Assembly (NCBI GenBank): GCA_026708325.1
Contig: JAPOVC010000029.1
Coordinates: forward strand, 1-64,000
Source: Anaerolineaceae bacterium
Lineage (GTDB): Bacteria; Chloroflexota; Anaerolineae; Aggregatilineales; Phototrophicaceae
Direction of reading: 5' to 3'
Length of the DNA stretch: 64,000 nt
Shown one piece after another: positions 34,998 through 42,815 of this stretch. The notes under the pieces were generated by a model. It ran no database searches, was not told the DNA's origin, and was given only the letters and a program-made list of their open reading frames with translations. A program made the position numbers and the translations under genes. The first letter of the stretch is position 1; each line of letters starts with the position of its first letter.

Positions 34998-36263
34998 ATG
35001 AAAGCCTACTGGCGCCTGTTGCGCGACAACCCGGATTTCGCCCGTCTGTGGCTGGCGCAGGTCATCAGCCTGCTGGGCGACTGGTTCAACACGATTGTGC
35101 TGGCCGTGCTGGTTGAGGAGTACAGTGGCGGGTCCGGCCTTGCCGTAAGTCTTTTCCTGCTGGCGCGCTTTGTGCCACCCATGCTGGTCGGGCCCTGGGC
35201 CGGCGTGCTCATCGACCGCCTGGACCGCAAGCGGCTTCTCATCATGAGCGATGTCCTGCGCGCCCTGGTCGTGCTGCTGCTCTTGCTGGCCGACGGGCCG
35301 CAGCTGCTGTGGCTGGTCTACCTGTTGACGGCGCTGCAGTTCACCCTGTCGGCCTTCTTCGAGCCGGGACGCAATGCCCTGCTGCCTTCCCTGCTGCCGC
35401 GGGAGGGTCTGGTGCTGGCCAACACGCTGGGCAGTGTGACCTGGTCGGCGATGCTGGCGGGAGGGGCCATCGCCGGCGGTCTGGTGGCGGCGCAACTGGG
35501 GACGCAGGCGGCCTTGCTGATCGATTCCATGACCTTTCTGGTCTCCGCACTGCTGATTGTCGGCATTCGGACAAACACGGGGACGAAGAGGCCCGAACCC
35601 GCGGATAGCGGGAGCCCGTCAGCACCCAATTCGCAGGGTTTGCGCGAAGGGCTGCGCTTTCTGCGCCATGCGCCGACTACCCTGGCCGTTCTGCTGGTCA
35701 AGGCCGGCATCAGTCTGGGCAGCATCGACGCCGTGATGATCGTTTACGCCTCGCAACTCTTCAACTTTGGCGAGGACAGCAGCACCCCGCTCAGCATCAT
35801 GTACACGGCCTTTGGCATCGGCGCCGTGAGCGGGCCCCTGTTGCTCAATCGCTTCCATGACGGGCGCGTACCGGTGATGCGGCGCCTGATTCGCTATGGT
35901 TTTCTGCTCATGTCGGCGGGCTGGCTGACGCTGGGCGGGGCAGGGACCCTGCCGCTGGTTGCCCTGGCCCTGACCCTGCGGGCCATGGGCACGTCGATCT
36001 GCTGGACCTACAGTTCGGTCATCATCCAGAAGAGCGTCCCGGATCGCTTTCTGGGCCGTATGTTTTCGCTGGACATGGCCAGCTTTCAGTTTGTGGGCGC
36101 CTTCAGCATCCTGCTCACGGGCTTTCTGATCGACTACTTTGGCGTGGCCCGCGTCCGCGACGTCGTGTTGTTGATGGCCGGCATCAGCACCGTACCGCTA
36201 TTGCTCTGGATCCTGGTCGTACCGCGCCTTGAAGCCCGCGTGCCGGAAGTGGAAACCGCCTAA
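34998..36263 (+). CDS. Major facilitator superfamily exporter
   Basis: A 421-residue MFS protein with twelve predicted membrane helices, closest in style to the enterobactin-exporter/multidrug-efflux branch (MFS_3). It begins with FARLWLAQVISLLGDWFNTI, a typical N-terminus of that branch, and has the loop 2-3 motif VGPWAGVLIDRLDRKRLLI. The ATG follows a GGAAA. Substrate unknown; fluoroquinolone, macrolide or siderophore export are family precedents only. Its stop overlaps the stop of the convergent enolase-like gene. Confidence 0.85.
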   Translation: MKAYWRLLRDNPDFARLWLAQVISLLGDWFNTIVLAVLVEEYSGGSGLAVSLFLLARFVPPMLVGPWAGVLIDRLDRKRLLIMSDVLRALVVLLLLLADGPQLLWLVYLLTALQFTLSAFFEPGRNALLPSLLPREGLVLANTLGSVTWSAMLAGGAIAGGLVAAQLGTQAALLIDSMTFLVSALLIVGIRTNTGTKRPEPADSGSPSAPNSQGLREGLRFLRHAPTTLAVLLVKAGISLGSIDAVMIVYASQLFNFGEDSSTPLSIMYTAFGIGAVSGPLLLNRFHDGRVPVMRRLIRYGFLLMSAGWLTLGGAGTLPLVALALTLRAMGTSICWTYSSVIIQKSVPDRFLGRMFSLDMASFQFVGAFSILLTGFLIDYFGVARVRDVVLLMAGISTVPLLLWILVVPRLEARVPEVETA

Positions 36264-37519
36264 CCCTGGATCGGCATGCCCGTGGCATCGGCGATGGCCA
36301 GCAGGCGGTTGTACTTCGCCAGTCTTTCCGACTGTGTGATCGATCCAATCTTGATGTGCTGGCCATGCCAGCCCACGGCAAGGTCCGCCAGCCAGTTGTC
36401 CTCCGTCTCGCCACTGCGCGCGCTGACCGTTACGTGCCAGCCGGCCTGGCGCGCCAGGTGGCAGGAACGGGCGGCCTCGGCGAGCGTGCCGATCTGGTTG
36501 ACCTTGAGCAAAAGGGCGTCCGCGGCACCCTCATCAATGGCGCGCTGAATGCGCTCCGGATTGGTGCAGAGCAGATCGTCGCCCAACACGAGGGCGCGGC
36601 CCGCCAGCGCACGCCTGAGTTGCGGCCAGTGCGCCCAGTCGTTTTCTGCCAGTCCGTCCTCAATGCTGACGACCGGCCAGCGTTGCGTCCAGTCCGACAG
36701 CAGCCCGATCATCGCTTCCGCAGTCAGCGACCCTTCCAGGTTGTAGCGACCATCCCGGTAAAACTGGCTTGCCGCCACGTCCAGCGCAAGGCAAACGTCC
36801 TCCCCCGGGCGATAGCCGGCACTTTCGATGGCCTGCAAGGCATCTTCGAACATGTCTTCACAGCGCGTAAAAGGCGGCGCCAGGCCCCCTTCGTCCGCAG
36901 TGAGGCGTCGGGCGCCGTATTTGTCCCCGTTCAGGTCCGCCGCGCTCTCGTAAACCGCCACGCAAATTTCCACCGCCTCGGCCATCTCTTGCGTCCTGCG
37001 GGGCAGAATCAGCAGGTCCTGCAGCGGCACCTGCCCACCGGCATGCGCGCCGCCACTGAACAGGTTGACGGTGGGGCGGGGCAGGCTCGCTGGCGGGCCG
37101 AATCCGGGCATCTGCGCAAAATAACGATACAGGGGCAGTCCCTGACGCGACGCGTTGGCGCGCGCCCAGGCCAGCGAGACGGCCAGAAGGGCGTTGGCGC
37201 CCATTCGCGTCTTTTGCGGCGTGCCATCCAGCTCAACGAGCGTCAGGTCCAGCGATTCCTGTTCCTCGATTTCCCGCCCCAGCAGGGCGTCGTTAATTTC
37301 ACCGCGAATATTGGCGACCGCCAACCGGCATCCGCGGCCGCGATAGCGTTGCGGGTCGCCATCGCGCAATTCGTGGGCCTCGGCGGCGCCGGTGGACGCA
37401 CCGGAGGGAACGGAGGCGCAACCATAACTGCCATCCCTGAAGCGACAGCTTGCCTGCAGGGTGGGGCGGCCGCGACTGTCCAGGATTTCGATGGCGTGCA
37501 GCTGGTCGATGACGGGCAC
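36260..37519 (-). CDS. Enolase-family protein with altered catalytic residues
   Basis: A 419-residue protein homologous to enolase (2-phosphoglycerate dehydratase) over its whole length. Retained are AIEILDSRGRPT, VPSGASTGAAEAHELRDGD, the ADEGGLAP Glu, the metal ligands in ALDVAAS, SIEDGLAENDW and VLGDDLLCTN, the base Lys in LLKVNQIGTL, and IKIGSITQSERLAKYN. Changed are the normal QEF segment, here PLQDLLIL (Glu to Asp; E. coli Glu167), and the SHRSGETED loop, here SARSGETED (His to Ala; E. coli His369). Ordinary enolases keep both. Start is GTG 37519, one base after the kinase-like stop, with AAAGG 7 nt upstream. It may be a slow enolase or act on another substrate linked to that kinase. Confidence 0.82.
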   Translation of the reverse strand: MPVIDQLHAIEILDSRGRPTLQASCRFRDGSYGCASVPSGASTGAAEAHELRDGDPQRYRGRGCRLAVANIRGEINDALLGREIEEQESLDLTLVELDGTPQKTRMGANALLAVSLAWARANASRQGLPLYRYFAQMPGFGPPASLPRPTVNLFSGGAHAGGQVPLQDLLILPRRTQEMAEAVEICVAVYESAADLNGDKYGARRLTADEGGLAPPFTRCEDMFEDALQAIESAGYRPGEDVCLALDVAASQFYRDGRYNLEGSLTAEAMIGLLSDWTQRWPVVSIEDGLAENDWAHWPQLRRALAGRALVLGDDLLCTNPERIQRAIDEGAADALLLKVNQIGTLAEAARSCHLARQAGWHVTVSARSGETEDNWLADLAVGWHGQHIKIGSITQSERLAKYNRLLAIADATGMPIQG

Positions 37520-37520
37520 G

Positions 37521-38528
37521 TCAGAGCCTTTCACAGAAGCGCGGAACGAGCTCATCAGGTGTCGCCGGCGGGTCCAGAATCAGAGGCAGCACAGCCTCGA
37601 CCTGGTGCCGGCGCTGGTCCCTGTTCATGTATTCGAGTGGTGAGCGCCCCGCCGCGCGAGCCAGGACGCAGGCCAGGGTGTGGCGCGCGGCGCGCGCTGC
37701 CAGCCCCTCATCCGCCGGAGTTGGGTTGTCGCGCCGGTACTCGCGCCAGAAGCGCAGGGCCGCCGCCGCGAATTCACCCCGCTGGCCGGCCACAAAATGT
37801 GCCTTGGAGAGCAGGTGCGAAAGCGCGAAGCCGACATCCAGCGCCGGATCACCAAAATGCATTACTTCATGGTCAAGCAGGACAAGCTGCTCATGGTGCA
37901 GCAGCACGTTCTTCGGGCTGTAGTCGCCGTGGGTCAGCCCGATGCGCAGGGCTCGCGTCTCGTCTGTGAGCGTCTCCAGGAAGGGCGCGGCCGGCGTGAC
38001 TACGCTGGCTGTGTACAAATAATAGGGCTCCAGCCGCAGGCTTTCGAGGGAGTTGCGGTTGGCAAAGGTGGCGGCAACTTCCTCAATGTGGTCGTTGCCG
38101 AGTCTGTGGATGCGCGCCAGCAGCCGGGCGAAATCCGCGACGTGCCCCTGCTCCAGCCCGCCCGCCAGCAAATGCTCTTTCCAGTTGACGTGGGGCTGCG
38201 GCACGGCGCTCATGGCCAGCATGTGTTCGGCCGGGTCCTCGAAGATGTAGTCCGGCACGGCCCCGGGCATCATGCGTGACAGCCAGCGCAACCCTGCCGC
38301 CTCCCGCTGCGTGCGGGCGAGGTCGCTGAACCATTCGACCTCGACGCGTAACCGGGGCAGGGCCTGCTTGAGCACCCAGGCGCTGCCGTCCTCGTGTTCC
38401 ACCAGCACGGTACGGTTGGAGACACCGCCGTGCAGGGCCGTCATGCGCGGCGCATCCTCCGGACCGACGCGGCCGGTGCTGAGCAGGTAGTGCAGAAGTT
38501 CGTCAGGCGCCTCGATGTTCAGTGGCAT
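37521..38528 (-). CDS. APH-family small-molecule kinase
   Basis: A 335-residue aminoglycoside-phosphotransferase-fold kinase. Visible are the ATP-binding Lys region (SAWVLKQALPRLRVE), the Brenner catalytic loop LTHGDYSPKNVLLH and the metal-binding LLDHEVMHFGDPALDVGF. The DxE form and the surrounding residues recall 5-methylthioribose kinase and related sugar kinases more than antibiotic kinases. It is immediately upstream of, and translationally linked to, the enolase-like gene, which suggests a two-step path of phosphorylation followed by enolase-type dehydration. The sugar substrate is unknown. Confidence 0.82.
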   Translation of the reverse strand: MPLNIEAPDELLHYLLSTGRVGPEDAPRMTALHGGVSNRTVLVEHEDGSAWVLKQALPRLRVEVEWFSDLARTQREAAGLRWLSRMMPGAVPDYIFEDPAEHMLAMSAVPQPHVNWKEHLLAGGLEQGHVADFARLLARIHRLGNDHIEEVAATFANRNSLESLRLEPYYLYTASVVTPAAPFLETLTDETRALRIGLTHGDYSPKNVLLHHEQLVLLDHEVMHFGDPALDVGFALSHLLSKAHFVAGQRGEFAAAALRFWREYRRDNPTPADEGLAARAARHTLACVLARAAGRSPLEYMNRDQRRHQVEAVLPLILDPPATPDELVPRFCERL

Positions 38529-38796
38529 GGTTGTTCGGCCAGCTTTCGTTTTCCGGCGCGCCGTCGCCGCCTGGTTACGTCACGAGTTGCCATTGGCACA
38601 CAATGTCGCAGTGTTTCCTGCAAACCGGGCGGAAGCCCTTCCCCCCAGGAGCGTTCCCGCATGGAAAGCCCTTCCTCCAGGAACGCGCCCACTCTTCCCT
38701 GCAGGAATGTTAACGACGACTTTGGCGCGGCACAACTGCGTCGACCCGGTGCCTGTGTTACAATTCAGCCTGCCAGCCAGAGCGGTAACAGGCGAC
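38529..38796 (+). other. Divergent regulatory region upstream of the MalFG-type operon
   Basis: A 268-bp non-coding gap between divergent genes. It holds three related near-palindromes in a row: TTCCCCCCAGGAG (38639-38651), TTCCTCCAGGAA (38672-38683) and TTCCCTGCAGGAA (38695-38707), the first two inside a longer direct repeat of about 30 bp beginning GGAAGCCCTTCC or GGAAAGCCCTTCC. GTTTCCTGCAAAC (38613-38625) is a fourth inverted repeat. The -10 of the operon follows at 38759. These look like operators for a sugar-responsive regulator, but no regulator gene is nearby. Confidence 0.5.
38756..38764 (+). promoter_or_regulatory. Extended -10 promoter of the MalFG-type operon
   Basis: TGTTACAAT with hexamer TACAAT (38759-38764), about 30 nt before the first permease start. 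It lies downstream of three operator-like repeats. Confidence 0.55.
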
Positions 38797-40449
38797 ATGT
38801 TGGAGCAGCGGGCCCCATTCACTGTCCGGCGGAGACGTGTGCTGCTGGAAAACCTGACTGCCTGGCTCTTCCTTGCGCCTGCAGGTGCCATCATCTTCCT
38901 TTTTGGCATCTTTCCGGTCACCTTCGCCTTCTTCGTGAGTCTGCATCGCTGGCGCCGCTTCCCTGATGATTTCCGCGGCCTGGACAGTTACGTCAAGGCC
39001 ATGGGCAATTTCGGCTACGTCGTCTTTTTCTGGTTGTCGCTGGCCCTGCTGTTGCTGGCCGCCTACACCTTCTGGCGACTCTGGCGCGATTGCCGTGACG
39101 CGCCAGGGCGCGCCGGCTGGATCTTGCCCGGCGTGGCTGGCGCGGGAGCGCTGATCGCCCTCTTCAACTGGTTTTTCACGCTTTTGCCGGTCGTGTTGAA
39201 CGTGCCGGTGCGATTGCGCGGCCAGGAGATGACGCGCGATCTCTTCATCGGCGAGTTCTTCGCCAGTTTTCGCTTTGAGGCGGTGCTGGCCGCGGCCGAC
39301 GTCCTGTGGACCCTGCTGCTGTTGTTCGTGCTGGCGCTATTGCTGGCCCGCCGATTCCTGCCAGGGGCGGAGGCCCTGCGACTGCTCTTGCTGGCGACGG
39401 GCGCGGCGCTGGCCCTGACGGCGGGCGCGCTGCTCTTGCAGTTGACGCTGGACGAAATCGGGCTGGCCATCGCCGGGGCGCAGGAGGACGGGCTCGAACT
39501 GCCGGTCTGGTCACAAATCATCCTCATCAGCGCCGGCGCCGGTTTGCTCGGCGCCGCCCTGTGGTTGTGGCAGGGTGCGCTCGGGGACTACATGGATGGC
39601 CGCTTTGCCGGGCGCGTGCTGCTGGTCGTCCTGGCGGTCATCGGCGCGGTCCTGCTGATCGTTCAGTTGCCGCAGGCCCTGGCGGAAGCCGACGATGACA
39701 TGTTGCAGGGCTTCAGTGTGACGGTGATGTATTCCTTTTTCTCCGTACCCCTGCAACTGACCCTGGGCCTGGGCCTGGCCGTGCTGCTCTTCCAGGAGAT
39801 TCGCGGCAAGTCCTTCTTTCGCATGCTCTACTTCCTGCCCTATATCACGCCCTTTGTCGCCACATCCACCGTGTTTTCCCTGCTCTTTTCGCACCGCAGC
39901 GCTTCGCCCGCCAACCAGTTTCTCGGCCTGCTGGGCATCGAGTCGCAGAACTGGTTGCTGGAACCGACCGGCGTCCTGCGCCTGATTTTCGGCGAGCAGG
40001 TGCCCGTGGCGCTGGCCGGGCCGGGACTGGCGCTGGTCGTCATCATCTTTTACAACGTGTGGGTCTACGCCGGCTACAGCACGGTGATCTTTCTGGCGGG
40101 CCTGGGGAACATTCCCGCCACCCTGTATGAGGCCGCGCGCATTGATGGCGCCACCGGCTGGAAGCAGTTCCGCCATGTCACGTTGCCCCTGCTTTCGCCG
40201 ACCACGTTTTTCCTGATCCTGATTGCGACCATCGGCACCTTTCAGGCCTTCACACAGATTTTCCTGATGCGCCGTCCGGGGGCCTTCAAGGCCGTGGACA
40301 CCATTAATATTTACATCTACGAGGAGATTCAGTCCGGCAACCCGAACTACGCCTACGGTTCGGCGATGGCCTTTGTGTTGTTCGCCGTGATCCTGGTCCT
40401 GACCCTCATCCAGAACCGCATCGCAGGGCGACGGGTGTTTTATGGCTGA
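38797..40449 (+). CDS. Sugar ABC transporter permease, MalF-like with a large hydrophobic insertion
   Basis: Inner-membrane permease of a carbohydrate importer, 550 residues instead of the usual ~290-320. After the first membrane helix (AWLFLAPAGAIIFLFGIFPV) comes an insertion of about 250 residues with five or more further hydrophobic segments, some very Leu-rich, then the conserved permease core with FFRMLYFLPYITPFVATSTV and the EAA loop YEAARIDGATGWKQFRHVTLP. E. coli MalF also has an insertion, but that is a periplasmic loop rather than membrane helices. The stop overlaps the next permease by 8 nt (ATGGCTGA). Confidence 0.88.
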   Translation: MLEQRAPFTVRRRRVLLENLTAWLFLAPAGAIIFLFGIFPVTFAFFVSLHRWRRFPDDFRGLDSYVKAMGNFGYVVFFWLSLALLLLAAYTFWRLWRDCRDAPGRAGWILPGVAGAGALIALFNWFFTLLPVVLNVPVRLRGQEMTRDLFIGEFFASFRFEAVLAAADVLWTLLLLFVLALLLARRFLPGAEALRLLLLATGAALALTAGALLLQLTLDEIGLAIAGAQEDGLELPVWSQIILISAGAGLLGAALWLWQGALGDYMDGRFAGRVLLVVLAVIGAVLLIVQLPQALAEADDDMLQGFSVTVMYSFFSVPLQLTLGLGLAVLLFQEIRGKSFFRMLYFLPYITPFVATSTVFSLLFSHRSASPANQFLGLLGIESQNWLLEPTGVLRLIFGEQVPVALAGPGLALVVIIFYNVWVYAGYSTVIFLAGLGNIPATLYEAARIDGATGWKQFRHVTLPLLSPTTFFLILIATIGTFQAFTQIFLMRRPGAFKAVDTINIYIYEEIQSGNPNYAYGSAMAFVLFAVILVLTLIQNRIAGRRVFYG

Positions 40450-41341
40450 GCGGGTGCAACAAATCGAAGTGATGCAGGCCCCGGCCCGCCGGCCCGGCCG
40501 CGGCCGCGCCCTGGGTTATCTGGTGCTGGCGGCCGGAGGGCTGCTGGCTGTCTTGCCCTTTCTCTGGATGCTGAGCTGGTCCCTGATGACCAACGTCGAG
40601 GTGACGGTCGGTCGCGTTTTGCCGGCGCAGGTGCACTGGTCGAATTACCTCACCGCCTGGGACAAGGCCAATTTTTCGCAATTCATGTGGAACAGTTCGC
40701 GCATCACGGCCATCACGGTCTGCGGCCTGCTGATGTTTTGCGTCCCGGCGGCCTACGCCTTCGCGCGCATGCGTTTCTGGGGGCGAAACGTGTTGTTCGC
40801 CATCATGCTGGCGACGCTCATGATTCCGGACATTGTGACGCTTATCCCCAACTTTCTGACCATCGTGTGGATCAACCGGCTCAGTCAGAGTCTCTTCGGG
40901 CCGGCCGGCGCATGGATGAACAACTGGCCTTCCCTGACGATCCCCTTCATGGCCTCGGCCTTCACCATTTTTCTGCTGCGGCAATTCTTCTCACAGATTC
41001 CGGACGAACTGTGGGATGCCGCGCGCATTGACGGGGCGGGCCATTTGCGCTTTTTGCTGCGCGTGGTTGTGCCGCTTTCGCGCCCGGCCATCATGACCGT
41101 CGTCATCTTCTCCTTCATCGGCTCGTGGAACGCCCTGCTCTGGCCGCTGCTGGTGATTCAGACGGACGAGTGGCGGCCGGTGGCCTTCGGCCTGACCAAG
41201 TTCGTGCAGGCGGATGCCGGCGACGAGTTCCACTTGCAGATGGCGGCCTCGGTCATCATGATCCTTCCCATCCTGCTGCTGTACTTCGTCGCGCAAAAGC
41301 AGTTCACTGTCGGGATTGCCACGACCGGCACGAGGGGATAA
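40442..41341 (+). CDS. Sugar ABC transporter permease, MalG-like
   Basis: A 299-residue permease with six membrane helices, the second half of the importer channel. The EAA coupling loop reads WDAARIDGAGHLRFLLRVVVP, and AYAFARMRFWGRNVLFAIML and GSWNALLWPLLVIQ are family-typical. It starts inside the end of the preceding permease gene, a usual sign of coupled translation. The ATPase subunit is not encoded here, so a shared MsmX-type ATPase is likely. Confidence 0.92.
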   Translation: MAERVQQIEVMQAPARRPGRGRALGYLVLAAGGLLAVLPFLWMLSWSLMTNVEVTVGRVLPAQVHWSNYLTAWDKANFSQFMWNSSRITAITVCGLLMFCVPAAYAFARMRFWGRNVLFAIMLATLMIPDIVTLIPNFLTIVWINRLSQSLFGPAGAWMNNWPSLTIPFMASAFTIFLLRQFFSQIPDELWDAARIDGAGHLRFLLRVVVPLSRPAIMTVVIFSFIGSWNALLWPLLVIQTDEWRPVAFGLTKFVQADAGDEFHLQMAASVIMILPILLLYFVAQKQFTVGIATTGTRG

Positions 41342-41418
41342 AGTTGGCAACTGGCAGTCAACCGGCCATGGCCGATGGCAATGCCGGAAACTGTTCGAAA
41401 ACAGGGAGAGAATTCATC

Positions 41419-42759
41419 ATGAAGTACACAGCGGTTCTTGTCGCCCTTGTCGCGTTGATGTTTGCCGTCGGGTTCGTTGGCGCCGACGTCAGCATCCCCG
41501 ACGAATTGCCCATGGGCCTGACCATCGATTACTGGCATGAGTGGGATGGCGCCCAGGCCGAAGCCATGGACATCATCATTGATGACTTCAACAGCAATAA
41601 CGAATGGGGTATCACGGTCGAACAGGTCTACCAGGGCAACACCGGCGGCCTGATTGATCAGCTAAGCACCGGCATCGTCAGCGGTGAATTGCCCAATCTG
41701 AGCGGCGCAGTCTTCACCAACAACGCCATGGGTTATTACCTGGACGGCGTGCTGGTGCCGCTGGACGCCTACATGGAGCACCCGGTGTGGGGCTTTGACG
41801 ACATGGAGATGGAGAACCTCAACCATACTCTGCTGGCCATCAACCGCGTGCCCTTCGAACCCTTCAGCGACCAGTTGCTGGCCTGGCCGGTCGGCGTGTC
41901 GGCCAACGTGTTGTCGGTCAACCTGGGCATGCTGGAAGGTCTGGGCCATGACGGCCCGCCGACGGACCTCGCCAGCTTCCGCGAAGTGGCCTGTGCGGCC
42001 AATGAACTGACCGGCCCGGCCGGTGAGGACGTGCAGGGCTTCCCCCTGCGAACCAATGACAACGACATGTATTCCTTCATCGTCGCCAACGGCGGGTACA
42101 TCTACGATGACATGGGCTACAACTTCACCAACGACAAGGCCATCGAAGTGTTGCAGTTCTTCCAGGACCTCTACGCCGATGGCTGCGCCTACATCCCGGA
42201 TGGTCCCTACGTCAACACCGCCGATTTCGCCTTCGGGTTGAACCCGATGGCCGTCGGCAGCAGCGTGGGCGTGCCTTTCATCAGAAGGGACATGGAGGCC
42301 AGCGGCAGCGACATTACCTGGGTCAACACGACCGTGCCCTGGAGCGGTGAAACCCGCACGCTGCAGGTCTACCAGCGCAGCATGGGACTGTACGTCAGTT
42401 CGCCCGAGGAACAGCTGGCGACCTGGCTCTTCCTCAAGCACCTCGCGTCGCCCGCGTCGCAGGTGCTGTGGACCGAATACGCTCAGTACCAGCCTTACAC
42501 ACGGGCCGGTCTGGAAGGCCTGAGCGGAGAATTCCTGATGGCCAACCCGCAGTTCAACGGCATTCGTGAAGTGTTGCTGGACGAATCCACCAACCTGTGG
42601 TCGGAGCCGGTGCTGGTTGGGTCGGACCGGGTCGGGCCAGTGGTCCAGGAGTTGATCGCCAACGTGACCACCGGCGGTATGGACGTCATGGAAGCTGCCG
42701 CCGCCGCCGAGGCCGAGGCCAATGAAATCATCGCCGAGGCGATGGAAGACATGGGCTGA
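41419..42759 (+). CDS. Sugar ABC transporter substrate-binding protein
   Basis: A 446-residue family 1 extracellular binding protein. The N-terminus (KYTAVLVALVALMFAVGFVGA) is a signal peptide cut by signal peptidase I; no lipobox Cys is present. The mature protein opens ITIDYWHEWDG-like (LTIDYWHEWDGAQAEAMD), typical of glycerol-3-phosphate/maltose-type binding proteins, and has YDDMGYNFTNDKAIEVLQF and SPASQVLWTEYAQYQPYTR. GGGAGAG lies 8 nt before the ATG. It is the last gene of the MalFG-type operon and is followed by a terminator. The ligand is probably an oligosaccharide or polyol; not specified by sequence. Confidence 0.92.
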   Translation: MKYTAVLVALVALMFAVGFVGADVSIPDELPMGLTIDYWHEWDGAQAEAMDIIIDDFNSNNEWGITVEQVYQGNTGGLIDQLSTGIVSGELPNLSGAVFTNNAMGYYLDGVLVPLDAYMEHPVWGFDDMEMENLNHTLLAINRVPFEPFSDQLLAWPVGVSANVLSVNLGMLEGLGHDGPPTDLASFREVACAANELTGPAGEDVQGFPLRTNDNDMYSFIVANGGYIYDDMGYNFTNDKAIEVLQFFQDLYADGCAYIPDGPYVNTADFAFGLNPMAVGSSVGVPFIRRDMEASGSDITWVNTTVPWSGETRTLQVYQRSMGLYVSSPEEQLATWLFLKHLASPASQVLWTEYAQYQPYTRAGLEGLSGEFLMANPQFNGIREVLLDESTNLWSEPVLVGSDRVGPVVQELIANVTTGGMDVMEAAAAAEAEANEIIAEAMEDMG

Positions 42760-42781
42760 CCTCAGCTCACCAGACAGAATG

Positions 42782-42815
42782 CAGGCCGGGCCGCCAGAGC
42801 CCGGCCTGTTTCGTT
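42782..42815 (+). terminator. Terminator of the MalFG-type operon
   Basis: A perfect 10-bp stem, CAGGCCGGGC with GCCCGGCCTG, and a 7-nt loop, then TTTCGTT. The T tract favours the plus strand; the mirrored side has no T run, so it is not a good terminator for the convergent sulfatase operon. Confidence 0.7.

Noticed and set aside
37521..38528. Antibiotic (aminoglycoside) resistance gene
   Set aside because: The Brenner loop is shared by all APH-fold kinases. The DxE form and its coupling to an enolase-like gene fit a metabolic kinase better.
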